A stretch of 64,000 nt of DNA from Promicromonospora sp. AC04 (GTDB lineage Bacteria > Actinomycetota > Actinomycetes > Actinomycetales > Cellulomonadaceae), in assembly GCF_003058225.1 (NCBI RefSeq), contig NZ_QBUG01000002.1, positions 124,001-188,000 on the forward strand, written 5' to 3'. The notes beneath the pieces are model-generated. The model searched no databases. It saw only the letters and a list, made by a program, of their open reading frames with translations, and was not told the DNA's origin. Position 1 is the first letter of the stretch; each line of letters opens with the position of its first letter. Positions 1-8,141 of the stretch are shown here, piece by piece. The position numbers were made by a program, and so were the translations under genes.

Positions 1-17
1 TCGATGAGCTCGGCCAT
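1..17 (-). CDS. Start of a truncated downstream gene
   Basis: Five or six codons (MAELI...) run off the left edge of the window. The ATG lies just after the TGA of the SPFH gene, separated by two bases, so the two genes are probably co-transcribed. Nothing can be said about its function from this length. In related bacteria SPFH/GYF_2 genes often stand beside zinc-ribbon or TPM-type membrane-stress genes, but that is only context. Confidence 0.3.
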
Positions 18-19
18 GC

Positions 20-1141
20 TCAGGCCTGCGGCGGGAGCGGCGGCGGTGTCGCGCCGAGGTGCTTCGCGACGTCGGGCACGGACGACGCCGGCTCCCAGCC
101 GGCCATCCCGGCGCGCCAGATGAGCGTGGCGGGCGTGAGGGTGCCTGCCGCTACCTGGCCGGCGAGCGCGGCGTCGTCGAACGGGCCGCTCTGTGAGCCG
201 CCGTTGCCCAGGTACCACCCGGGCAGGGGCGGCGGGCCCGACGTCGGCGCGGGCGCGGACGGCGCCGCCGGCGCGGGCTGGGCGGGCGGAACTATCGCGT
301 TGCCCACCGACTGCCCGAGCCCCATGCCGATCACGGCGCCGGCGCTGCCGCCGCCGTCGGCCGCCGCCTCCATCGCCTGGCCGGCCTGGAACTGCTGGAA
401 GGCGGCCATGCTGCCCACGGTTCCGGACGAGACGATGCCCATGGAAGTGCGCTTGTCGAGTGCCTCCTCGACCTCGGGCGGCAGCGAGATGTTCTCGATG
501 ACGAAGTTGGGCACGGAGATGCCCAGCTCCGCCAGCTCGTCGGTGAGCCTGGCCGCGAGCTGGTCGCCGAGGTCACCGTGGTGGGCGGCGAGCTCGACGA
601 CGGGGATGCCGGCCGAGGCGAGCACGCTCGCGAAGTGGCTCACCACGTTCTGGCGCAGGTACTCGTGCACCTCGTCGGTGCGGAACTGCGGGTCCGTGCC
701 GACCAGCTCGCGCAGCAGCTTCTGCGGGTCGGTGACCCGGACCGAGTACGCGCCGAAGGCACGCACCCGCACCATGCCGAGCTCCGGGTCCCGCATCATG
801 ACGGGGTTCTTGGTGCCCCACTTCATGTCGGTGAACTGGCGGGTGCTGACGAAGTACACCTCGGCCTTGAACGGCGAGTGGAAGCCGTGCTTCCAGCCCT
901 TGAGCGTCGACAGCACGGGCAGGTTCTGGGTCTCGAGCGTGTACGTGCCGGGCTCGAACACGTCGGCGATCTGGCCTTCGTTGACGAAGACGGCGGTCTG
1001 GGACTCGCGCACCACGAGCCGCGCGCCCATCTTGATCTCGTTCTCGTAGCGGGGGAACCGCCACACGATCGTGTCCCGCGTGTCGTCGAGCCATTCGACG
1101 ATGTCGACCAGCTCGCCCTTGATCTTGTCCAGCAGGCCCAT
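20..1141 (-). CDS. SPFH-domain protein with C-terminal GYF_2 domain
   Basis: A 373-residue protein starting MGLLDKIKGELVD. The start was chosen because GAGGGAG sits at the right distance upstream; the open frame extends 61 codons further but that part does not look like protein. Residues about 30-235 form an SPFH-like domain of the YdjI / 'virion core protein' type. A Pro/Ala-rich linker follows (about 275-315), then a GYF_2 module with the typical WYLG...GPF...W.AGM.GW pattern, and a Pro-rich end. No signal peptide or membrane segment is obvious. Proteins of this type are linked to membrane-stress responses in Gram-positive bacteria; a scaffold role is inferred, not shown. Confidence 0.8.
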   Translation of the reverse strand: MGLLDKIKGELVDIVEWLDDTRDTIVWRFPRYENEIKMGARLVVRESQTAVFVNEGQIADVFEPGTYTLETQNLPVLSTLKGWKHGFHSPFKAEVYFVSTRQFTDMKWGTKNPVMMRDPELGMVRVRAFGAYSVRVTDPQKLLRELVGTDPQFRTDEVHEYLRQNVVSHFASVLASAGIPVVELAAHHGDLGDQLAARLTDELAELGISVPNFVIENISLPPEVEEALDKRTSMGIVSSGTVGSMAAFQQFQAGQAMEAAADGGGSAGAVIGMGLGQSVGNAIVPPAQPAPAAPSAPAPTSGPPPLPGWYLGNGGSQSGPFDDAALAGQVAAGTLTPATLIWRAGMAGWEPASSVPDVAKHLGATPPPLPPQA

Positions 1142-1389
1142 GCCGCGCTCCCTCGTCTGTTTCCCGCCCGGACGCTGCGGGCACTCGGACTTTACAAGCC
1201 GTGTACGACACGGGGAAGAAAAGCAGCCTTTCCGCAGGTCAACGTCACCCCCGCCCGAGCGGGTCGCACTATTGCGTCCTGCTGCAATACCTGGTCCGCC
1301 GCATCGGCCGGGCACTAGCGTCACGGCGATCTGCTCTCGGCGCTGCCCGAGCCGGCACGCCGTCCGCGACCACGAGGGGGAAGACCGAA

Positions 1390-3732
1390 GTGAACCTGCC
1401 CGAGACCCGAGATCCCGAGCCGGTACGCCACCACTGGTGGAAACGTCCTGGAAGGCCCCTGCTCCGCATCGTCGCCGTCGGCGTGACCGCCGCCGTCGGC
1501 GGGGCGGTGCTTGTACCGGTACTCGATCTACCGGACGCGCGGGCGCACTCGCACACGGAGCTCTGCTCGGAGCTCGTCGAACAGTCCGAGGAGTACATCT
1601 ACGAGGAGTTCCCCGAGGAGGGGGCCCCGCCCGTCGAGACCGACGGCGAGAACTACGACTACGAGGCCGAGCTCGACGCGATCCTCGACTCCTATGTGGA
1701 ACCGACCAGGGAGTATCTGGACCGGGCCCCCGACGAGTGGGCCGCCGAGCCGATGGACACCAGGAAGCGCCTCGACTGGGAGTACAAGACTCATCTCGCT
1801 GGGGAGGGCCCCCATCTGTCTTGGGATCAGTGGAAGGGGCTCTACGGGGGCGTCAACCGTGACCAGAGCCGAGGCCTGGCCTACGAGCGGGCGGCGCTCT
1901 CGGCCTTCCACCCGATGGACACCGCCGAATGGCTGTGCCGGGACACCAAACTGCAGAACGGCCGGACCACGAGTGCGGTCAACAACCGGACGCGACAGTT
2001 CGTCAACGTCTCTCCTGGAAACACGATCTCGAGGGCCCAGCTCAAGTCGTACAAGGACCTGACCCGCGTCGGCTACCGGGCGCACCACGTGTTCAGCACC
2101 ACGCCGAGCACGAACACGGCGCAGCAGGTCCGGGCCTCCGGCGCGACCTACTCCGTGCAGCGGTCGACCGGGGTACAGACCAACCCGCCCCCGCCCGGCA
2201 ACGGGCCGTTCAACCCGGACTGCAACAAGCGGGCGAGGTGCAGCTGGCGTGCGAGCGGCGGTGCCGTGAACAACATGGCACGCAACTCGGGCACCAGCGC
2301 AGCCAACGCCGCGAACATGCGCACCGCCAGCAACCAGCTGACGAACTCCTCCCCGCGCGGGTTCCAGTCGAACTTCCGGTTCGGCGGCATCGACTGGCGG
2401 TCCCTGGAGCTGCGGTACGTCTCGGACGACCCGGCCTCGCAGGAGTTCGACTACGCCTTCTCGGCCACCGAGATGCCCGAGGGCGCGGAGCCGTCGTACG
2501 GCGGCGAGGCGGTGCTCGACCTGTCGTCGGACGCGCTGTTCACCTGGCTCGCCCTCGACCGGCGCCAGTTCTGGGTGAATCTCAACCCCGACCAGCCCGA
2601 CACGATCATCGACGAGCAGTTCGCGACCACCGAGGCGGGGCGCGTCCTGCTCGAGTCGGACTTCGAGCTCAAGAGCAGCCTCTACGACAACATGAACCCG
2701 GAGACCGAGTCGGGAGCGGAGTTCTTCGAGTCGCTCGAGCCCGGCCCCAACGGTGAGCTCTGCTGGAGCTCGTGGCGCATGTGGGTCGAGCCGCTGCCGG
2801 CGTCGGCCCGTGAGGACGGCGACCAGCTGTACATCCTGGACGCGCCGCTGCGGGTCCAGATGGAGCCGTTCGACGTCGACGGGGCACCGCCCGGCACCGC
2901 CACCTGCGAGGACCTGGTGTCCGAGGATGTCGCGGACCGGAACCTCCAGCGGCTCATCGAGAGCATGACCCCGCTGGTCGAGGAGGCCGTGAACACCGCC
3001 CCCGAGTACGCCGACCTGCGCCGCGTCTACACCGCGCGGATCGCGGCGGAGTGGCTCCGGGAGCGAGACGCCGTCCGGCCGGGGGCGTTCCACGACATCA
3101 TCGACAGCGGCGACGTGTCGCAGTGGCCGGTGCGGGAGGGCTGGGACCCGCAGTCCGTGTACGACGAGTTCCTCGAGGCGCGGCAGACCGTGCAGTTCCG
3201 CTACGAGTACGAACACGGCGGTATGGACTACTACCAGGACGTCACCGGCGGGATCGCGCTCCCCGACGCCCCGCGCGACCCGATGCCCGAGGCGCAGTTC
3301 GAGCGGGAGCACCCGACCCTGCCGCAGAGCGTGGAGAGCGCGAAGTTCGAGGCGGTGGCGGACCGCGACGTCGACCCGGAAGCCGACGCCGGCACGGCGT
3401 GGCTCGGCGGCGGAACGCTGCCGGAGCCGGAACCGGAGGCCCCGGAACCCACACCGACCCCGACCCCGACGACGCCCGGCGATGGTCCCGGCACCGACGA
3501 TCCCGACAACGACGGTCCCGGTAGTGACAAGCCCGACGACAGCAAGCCCGACGACGCCGAGCCCACCCCGGACGCCGGCCGTCCGGACGACGGCGAGCTG
3601 GCCGCGACCGGGTTCTCCGGCGGCTGGCCGATCTGGACGGCGCTCGCACTGCTGGTGACGGGCTCGGCTCTGATCGTGCTGCGCTCGAGGCTGGCCCGCC
3701 GCGCGGACGGAGCGCCGGGCCGCACGGAGTGA
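1390..3732 (+). CDS. Large secreted surface protein with LAATG sorting signal
   Basis: A 780-residue protein. The GTG at 1390 is preferred because GAGGGGG lies just upstream and it gives a signal peptide: Arg/Lys-rich start, hydrophobic stretch LLRIVAVGVTAAVGGAVLV, then an Ala-rich cleavage region. The C-terminus has a Pro/Glu/Thr linker and Asp-Pro/Lys repeats, then LAATG, a hydrophobic helix and an RSRLARR tail, which is the arrangement of a class E sortase substrate. Acidic regions surround a central block (about residue 385) containing FWVNLNPDQPD...GRVLLESD, a pattern I associate with large actinobacterial surface proteins of unknown role. No catalytic motif is recognised. No sortase gene is present in the window. 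Confidence 0.8.
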   Translation: MNLPETRDPEPVRHHWWKRPGRPLLRIVAVGVTAAVGGAVLVPVLDLPDARAHSHTELCSELVEQSEEYIYEEFPEEGAPPVETDGENYDYEAELDAILDSYVEPTREYLDRAPDEWAAEPMDTRKRLDWEYKTHLAGEGPHLSWDQWKGLYGGVNRDQSRGLAYERAALSAFHPMDTAEWLCRDTKLQNGRTTSAVNNRTRQFVNVSPGNTISRAQLKSYKDLTRVGYRAHHVFSTTPSTNTAQQVRASGATYSVQRSTGVQTNPPPPGNGPFNPDCNKRARCSWRASGGAVNNMARNSGTSAANAANMRTASNQLTNSSPRGFQSNFRFGGIDWRSLELRYVSDDPASQEFDYAFSATEMPEGAEPSYGGEAVLDLSSDALFTWLALDRRQFWVNLNPDQPDTIIDEQFATTEAGRVLLESDFELKSSLYDNMNPETESGAEFFESLEPGPNGELCWSSWRMWVEPLPASAREDGDQLYILDAPLRVQMEPFDVDGAPPGTATCEDLVSEDVADRNLQRLIESMTPLVEEAVNTAPEYADLRRVYTARIAAEWLRERDAVRPGAFHDIIDSGDVSQWPVREGWDPQSVYDEFLEARQTVQFRYEYEHGGMDYYQDVTGGIALPDAPRDPMPEAQFEREHPTLPQSVESAKFEAVADRDVDPEADAGTAWLGGGTLPEPEPEAPEPTPTPTPTTPGDGPGTDDPDNDGPGSDKPDDSKPDDAEPTPDAGRPDDGELAATGFSGGWPIWTALALLVTGSALIVLRSRLARRADGAPGRTE

Positions 3733-3742
3733 TCGGCTGACT

Positions 3743-3780
3743 GTCAGGTAGTCGGTAATCCGAAGTCCCGACTACCTGAC
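3743..3780. terminator. Hairpin between convergent genes (family A)
   Basis: GTCAGGTAGTCGG is followed after 12 bases by its exact complement CCGACTACCTGAC. It starts 10 bp after the stop of the surface-protein gene and faces the 3' end of the regulator at 3896. There is no T-tract. A bidirectional terminator is the natural reading. A related hairpin with the same GTCAGGT.GTCGG core lies at 56484-56534. Confidence 0.6.
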
Positions 3781-3895
3781 GACCTAGCGATCCTCCGCAA
3801 TGTGTCGGTCACCGCCACGGGTAGCGTGGCGGTGACCGGCCCTCCTTCGCGCCCCTGCTCTGCTGGTGGTCCGCAAGGGCGCGGCGAGACGACCG

Positions 3896-5602
3896 TCAGC
3901 CGGTCTGGTCCGTCCGCCGGTACACCGTGCCCGCCCGGCCAGTTCCACCAAGCAGCTCGACCGCCCCTGTGTCGCGGAGCCGGGCGACGGCGTAGCGCAC
4001 CTGGCGCTCTGACAGCCCGCTGGCATCGGCAAGCGCCTTGACGCCGAGCGGGCCGTCGGCAAGGAGGCTGAGGATCACCTGGCTGTTTTTCGTGTGGTCT
4101 GCGGGCTTCACTTCGCGCGAACCCTGGTCCGCTGCCGGCCCCAGCCGGTACGCCCGTCCGCGTCCGTCTCCGAGCGGTTCTGCGAGCTGGCGTTCCACGA
4201 GGTCTGTCAAGAGCGAGCGAGCCTGCGTGGAGTCCATCGGGAATCTGTCGCGAAGCGAACGGTTCGTCCACGACACACCGTGCCGCATCAGTGCCAGGAC
4301 GTGCCGCTGCGTATCGGTCAGCCCGCGGGCTCCGGGAAGTGTGGCTAGCCATGCGAGGTCGTCCTGGTCGAGCAGCGCGTGGTCGGGCACGATCGCGGTG
4401 AACCTGACACCGGCGTCGACGAAGTGGGGCGGTGTCATCCCAGCTTCGTTCAGCGACTGCCGGACGGTGGCGATCCCCGACCCGATGCCTTCGATCACCC
4501 GGCGTCCATCGGGTGTGCGGACGTCCTTGCAGATGTCATAAAGGCTCTGGTTGCGAGCACTACCACCGGTCCCGGCGCCGAGCTGTTCGACAGTGAGCCC
4601 ATGGAGACCTCCTGGGTTCGCGATGACGAGGCGGTCGTGCCGCAGTGTCATCGCGACGCGGGTGCTCAGGGCGTGCGGACCGAGGTCGCGGTGGACGAGT
4701 GCATTGGCGACGAGTTCACGCACTGCTTCTGCCGGGTACTCCGGCTCGTCCCGTCCGTGTCCGTCGGCTCCGAACCGCACTCGGGTCCTGGTGTTGCGCC
4801 GAACCCACGCGACGGCCTGATCGAGCAGCTCAGGCAGTGGCCCGTCGAAGTGGGCGACGTCGGCACTGCGCGTTCCCGCCGGGTCGTTGGGACGGGGCGC
4901 GACGCTCGCCGTGATCGACAGCGTCGGGTACTGCGTCTGCGGGTATGTTGCAAGCGCGTAGAGGCCCGCGAGGGTCGGTATGCCGTCGCGCGTCACGACT
5001 CGGGTGTGCCGCAAGATGTCGTCGTCCGGCATCGCGGCGAGACGCGGCGACCTCGCCCGGCAGTTCGCGATGTACGTGGCGACCAGAACGTCATCCAGGT
5101 CACTCCGCGCCGCTCCGTCAGCAGCTGCCTGGTCGTGGCGGGCCACGCCGCGGTTCGCCACGAAGCCCTGGCGCTCAAGGTCGGAGAGGGGATAGTCGCC
5201 GTCGTAGGAACGTAGGTAGGCATGCCCTGTGGCGGTGACCTCACAGGGCTTGTCCGTCGTTGGCAGCTCTCGCACGCGGGCGAGGACGACGGTGCTTCCC
5301 TCGACGACGTCGGTCACGAACGACACCCGGAGCGGGGGAGCGACTGCCTGGCGTGCCTGTGCCGCGAGGCGGCTCTGCGCATCCGCGGCATCGTAGACAC
5401 CGACAGCCTCGAATCCGGCCCGCTCGTCGAGTCCCAGCACAACCACGCCGCCACCAGGCATGTTCCCGAACGCCGAGAGCGTCGGCGCGAGGTCCTGGGG
5501 ATAGCCTCGGCGCGCAGCCTTCGCTTCGATGTCACTGACATCGCTCCCCTCGGCCCGTAGCAGGTCGACGACGTCCGCGACGCTCAAACTGACACTCTCC
5601 AC
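3896..5602 (-). CDS. AlbA_2 (Schlafen-like) / HATPase_c_4 DNA-binding regulator
   Basis: A 568-residue protein of the 'ATP-dependent DNA helicase RecG-related / divergent AAA_4' type. The N-terminal 130 residues match AlbA_2 (IEAKAA.RG.P ... TLSAFGNMPGGGVVVLGLDE). The middle carries the HATPase_c_4-like block (EAVRELVANALVHRDLG, then VIANPGGLHG and GIGSGI). The C-terminal third has two winged-helix segments (TDTQRHVLALM and KALADASGLSERQVRYAVARL). Such proteins act as transcription regulators. The start is uncertain: GTG at 5602 has AGG directly abutting it, while TTG at 5587 has GGAGAG at a better distance. It is unpaired, which suggests autoregulation through the palindromes just upstream. 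Confidence 0.75.
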   Translation of the reverse strand: MESVSLSVADVVDLLRAEGSDVSDIEAKAARRGYPQDLAPTLSAFGNMPGGGVVVLGLDERAGFEAVGVYDAADAQSRLAAQARQAVAPPLRVSFVTDVVEGSTVVLARVRELPTTDKPCEVTATGHAYLRSYDGDYPLSDLERQGFVANRGVARHDQAAADGAARSDLDDVLVATYIANCRARSPRLAAMPDDDILRHTRVVTRDGIPTLAGLYALATYPQTQYPTLSITASVAPRPNDPAGTRSADVAHFDGPLPELLDQAVAWVRRNTRTRVRFGADGHGRDEPEYPAEAVRELVANALVHRDLGPHALSTRVAMTLRHDRLVIANPGGLHGLTVEQLGAGTGGSARNQSLYDICKDVRTPDGRRVIEGIGSGIATVRQSLNEAGMTPPHFVDAGVRFTAIVPDHALLDQDDLAWLATLPGARGLTDTQRHVLALMRHGVSWTNRSLRDRFPMDSTQARSLLTDLVERQLAEPLGDGRGRAYRLGPAADQGSREVKPADHTKNSQVILSLLADGPLGVKALADASGLSERQVRYAVARLRDTGAVELLGGTGRAGTVYRRTDQTG

Positions 5603-5645
5603 CTGTCAAATATACAATATTTGCCGATCTGGTGTGTCAGTTTGT
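5586..5645 (-). promoter_or_regulatory. AT-rich operator/promoter of the AlbA_2 regulator
   Basis: This stretch is much richer in A and T than its surroundings. It holds an exact palindrome, CAAATAT-aca-ATATTTG (5606-5622). Flanking it are inverted copies AACTGACAC (5586-5594) and GTGTCAGTT (5634-5642), plus several TGTCA half-sites. On the minus strand there is a TTGACA -35-like hexamer. The sites overlap the start codons of the gene, as expected for autorepression. Confidence 0.55.
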
Positions 5646-5790
5646 CAATTTGATCTAGGCCGTCATCCGCGAACAACTCGCGTCCTGACGCGAGACCTGG
5701 TGGCCGACGACTGCCGGACCAGCGGACATGTGAGAGAGTTTCACCGGCAGGGTGACAGCCCGGCGAACCTGTCCGGAGGTGCAAGGACCG

Positions 5791-6174
5791 ATGACCGTCC
5801 TCGTGGCGTACAACGAGTCACCCCAGGGTGAGGCCGCGATGCGCGCCGCAGTCGCCGAGGCGGTGCGGCGCCGGCAGGGGCTGGCCGTCCTTGTGCTCAC
5901 GCCGCAGGCGGACACCAAGGTCCCCGCGTCGCTCGCCCACCTGCTCGACGTCGTCCCCGCCACGGTAGCCATCGCGCCCATCGCCTTCCGCGCCGAGCAG
6001 GCCGACGTCGCCGACGCGATAGTCGACCGGGCCGAGGCCGTCTCCGCGGACCTCGTCGTGATCGGCTCGCGCAAGCACTCCACGGTCGGCAAGTTCCTCG
6101 TCGGGTCGACGACGCAGCGGGTGCTGCTCGACTCCCCTGCCCCGGTCCTGGTCGTCAAGGCCGGCTACGTCTGA
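5791..6174 (+). CDS. Universal stress protein (UspA family)
   Basis: A 127-residue single-domain Usp. It begins MTVLVAYNESPQGEAAM, which is the usual first strand and helix, and ends with VVIGSRKHSTVGKFLVGSTTQRVLLDSPAPVLVVK. The G..(9)G(S/T) segment there matches the ATP-binding subgroup (GSRKH...GKFLVGSTTQ). The ATG at 5791 follows GGAGG at a good distance; the open frame's earlier start adds 13 unlikely residues. It stands alone, ending 75 bp before a convergent operon. Its function in dormancy or stress is a family statement. Confidence 0.85.
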   Translation: MTVLVAYNESPQGEAAMRAAVAEAVRRRQGLAVLVLTPQADTKVPASLAHLLDVVPATVAIAPIAFRAEQADVADAIVDRAEAVSADLVVIGSRKHSTVGKFLVGSTTQRVLLDSPAPVLVVKAGYV

Positions 6175-6181
6175 GTCCTTG

Positions 6182-6242
6182 GTTGTGGGCGCGACCGTTG
6201 TGCCTAAAGCAGGCACGTAGTCGCAACGGTCGCGCCCACAAC
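6182..6242. terminator. Long hairpin between convergent genes (family B)
   Basis: A perfect 19-bp inverted repeat (GTTGTGGGCGCGACCGTTG at 6182-6200 and its complement at 6224-6242) encloses a smaller nested hairpin (TGCCT...AGGCA). It fills the gap between the usp gene and the last permease gene, which converge. A related but less perfect copy lies at 26864-26928. Confidence 0.65.
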
Positions 6243-6248
6243 GAAGAC

Positions 6249-7130
6249 CTACTTGACCGCCCCGGACGTGATCCCGGAGATGATCTTGCGCTGGGCGACG
6301 ACAAAGACGACCAGCAGCGGCAGGCTCATGAGCACCACGTAGGCGAAGATCAGGTGCCAGTTGTCGAGGTACAGCCCGGCGCTGGCGACCTGGAACAGGT
6401 TCAGCGGCAGGGTGTCCAGCCGCCCGCCGACCACGAAGAACGCGTAGAAGACGTCGTTCCACACGTACAGGCAGATCAGGATCGTCGCCGTCGACAGCAC
6501 GGGGGCGAGCAGCGGCAGGATGATCCTGCCGAACACGCGCAGCGGGCCGGCGCCGTCGACCCGAGCGGCCTCCTCGAGCTCGATCGGGATGGTGCGGATG
6601 AACCCGGTGACGAAGAAGATCACCGTCGACATGTACATGCCCATGTAGACGCCGATCATCCCGATGGCCGTGCCCGCCAGGCCGAGCTGGCGCAGCAGGA
6701 GCACCACGGTCACGACGGCGGGCGGCAGCACGATGCCGCTGATGGCCAGTGCGTAGAGCACCGCCATGAGCCGCGAGCTGCGGCGCGCGAGCACCCACGA
6801 GGCGAGCGACCCGAGCGCGAGCACCCCGATGACGGCCGGGACCATGACCAGCAGGCTCCCGAAGAACGCCGCGGGCACCCGGCCCTGCTCCCAGACCGCC
6901 GCGAAGTTCTCGGCGTACTGCCAGGTAGTGGGCAGGGACAGGTCGGGGTTGAGGGCCTCGCCCTGGGTCTTGCCCGCGGTGACCACGACGATCCACAGCG
7001 GCATGCCGATGAGCAGGGCGACGGCGAGGATCGCCACGGCCGGCTGGACGCGCCGCCAGACGCCGTCCCGCCCTCCGGGACGCACGGCGCGACGCCGGCC
7101 GGGGCTCGATATGGGGGTCGTGGCGTTCAC
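6249..7130 (-). CDS. CUT1 sugar ABC transporter permease (MalG-like)
   Basis: A 293-residue inner-membrane permease with about six hydrophobic helices. The EAA loop reads EEAARVDGAGPLRVFGRIILP (about residues 190-210). It starts with GTG at 7130, sharing GTGA with the stop of the upstream permease, so the two are translated together. It is the last gene of the alpha-galactosidase operon. The operon has no ATPase; in actinobacteria such systems usually borrow a shared MsiK-type ATPase, which would be encoded elsewhere. Confidence 0.9.
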   Translation of the reverse strand: MNATTPISSPGRRRAVRPGGRDGVWRRVQPAVAILAVALLIGMPLWIVVVTAGKTQGEALNPDLSLPTTWQYAENFAAVWEQGRVPAAFFGSLLVMVPAVIGVLALGSLASWVLARRSSRLMAVLYALAISGIVLPPAVVTVVLLLRQLGLAGTAIGMIGVYMGMYMSTVIFFVTGFIRTIPIELEEAARVDGAGPLRVFGRIILPLLAPVLSTATILICLYVWNDVFYAFFVVGGRLDTLPLNLFQVASAGLYLDNWHLIFAYVVLMSLPLLVVFVVAQRKIISGITSGAVK

Positions 7131-8077
7131 AGGACTTCCTCTCGCTTGCGCAGGGTCCGGATGACGGGGAACGCGAGGGCCACCACTACGACAAAGAGCA
7201 CGAGGCTCATGGTCGTGGCCTGCGCGAACAGCCCCTGCCCGAACGTGCGGAAGACGAAGATGTTGAGCAGCTCGGTGGTGCGCGCCGGACCGCCGCCGGT
7301 CGTCGCCTGGACGATGTCGAACCCGTTCATGGAGCCGAGCAGGGCGGTCGCGACGTTGAAGGTCAGCGCGGGCGCGAGGAGCGGGAACCGGATGTCGCGG
7401 AAGGTCTTCCACGCCGAGGCGCCGTCCAGCCGGGCGGCTTCGAGCACGTCCTCGCTGATGGTCTTCAGGCCCGCGAGGTAGATGAGCATGGACAGGCCCA
7501 TCCACTTCCAGGAGTGGATCAGCGCGACCACCACCAGCGTCCACGTGGTGTCCCCCAGCCAGGGGATGGTGACCGGGTGCCCGACCACGGCGCCGATGAT
7601 CGCGTTGGCCGCGCCGTCCGGCTTGAGGATCGCCTGGAACACGTAGCCGGCGGCGAGGGCGGACATGACCACCGGGATGAAGAACATGACCCGGGCGAAG
7701 CGGTTGATCCTGGTATCGCGTTCGAGGAGGAGCGCGAGCAGCAGCCCGAAGAGGTTCTGGAAGATCGCCACGAGGACCGCGTAGACCAGGGTGATCCGCA
7801 GGGACGACAGGAGGGTGCCGCTCGAGATCAGGTCCTGGAAGTTCTGCAGCCCGACGAACCGGATCTCGCTCTTGAAGCTCGACCAGTCGGTGAGCGCGTA
7901 GACGAAGTTGAAGATCGTCGGCAGGAAGAAGAACACGCCGAGGACCGCGAAGGCCGGGATGAGGAAGCTGGCCGGGTGGTTGGCGCGATGGCCCTGGTTG
8001 GTACGTGCCGTCGCCCGGCGCGACGTGGAGGGTCGCGTCGGCGGCATCGGCGAGATGGCGGTGGTCTGTGCGGTCAC
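7127..8077 (-). CDS. CUT1 sugar ABC transporter permease (MalF-like)
   Basis: A 316-residue permease with a charged, Thr/Arg-rich N-terminal tail and six hydrophobic segments. The EAA motif is LEAARLDGASAWKTFRDIRFP. It starts with GTG at 8077 preceded by GAGGA. It lies between the substrate-binding lipoprotein and the second permease, the usual gene order of this importer class. With its partner it would form the membrane channel for an oligosaccharide released outside the cell. Confidence 0.9.
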   Translation of the reverse strand: MTAQTTAISPMPPTRPSTSRRATARTNQGHRANHPASFLIPAFAVLGVFFFLPTIFNFVYALTDWSSFKSEIRFVGLQNFQDLISSGTLLSSLRITLVYAVLVAIFQNLFGLLLALLLERDTRINRFARVMFFIPVVMSALAAGYVFQAILKPDGAANAIIGAVVGHPVTIPWLGDTTWTLVVVALIHSWKWMGLSMLIYLAGLKTISEDVLEAARLDGASAWKTFRDIRFPLLAPALTFNVATALLGSMNGFDIVQATTGGGPARTTELLNIFVFRTFGQGLFAQATTMSLVLFVVVVALAFPVIRTLRKREEVL

Positions 8078-8141
8078 GATCAGTCCTCGGACGGTGGGTG
8101 CCGGGCCGCCTCGCGACGGCCCGGCACCCGGTGGGTCTGGG

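Noticed and set aside
1528-3312. 594-codon minus-strand frame across the surface-protein gene
   Set aside because: It is the antisense shadow of a GC-rich gene; its translation is Arg/Val/Leu-biased, lacks motifs and has no ribosome-binding site, while the plus strand has a signal peptide and sorting signal.
5741-5790. Riboswitch-like segment before the usp gene (CAGGGTGACAGCCCGG)
   Set aside because: It lacks the conserved core of FMN, cobalamin, TPP or ydaO elements and no stable multi-stem fold could be drawn.
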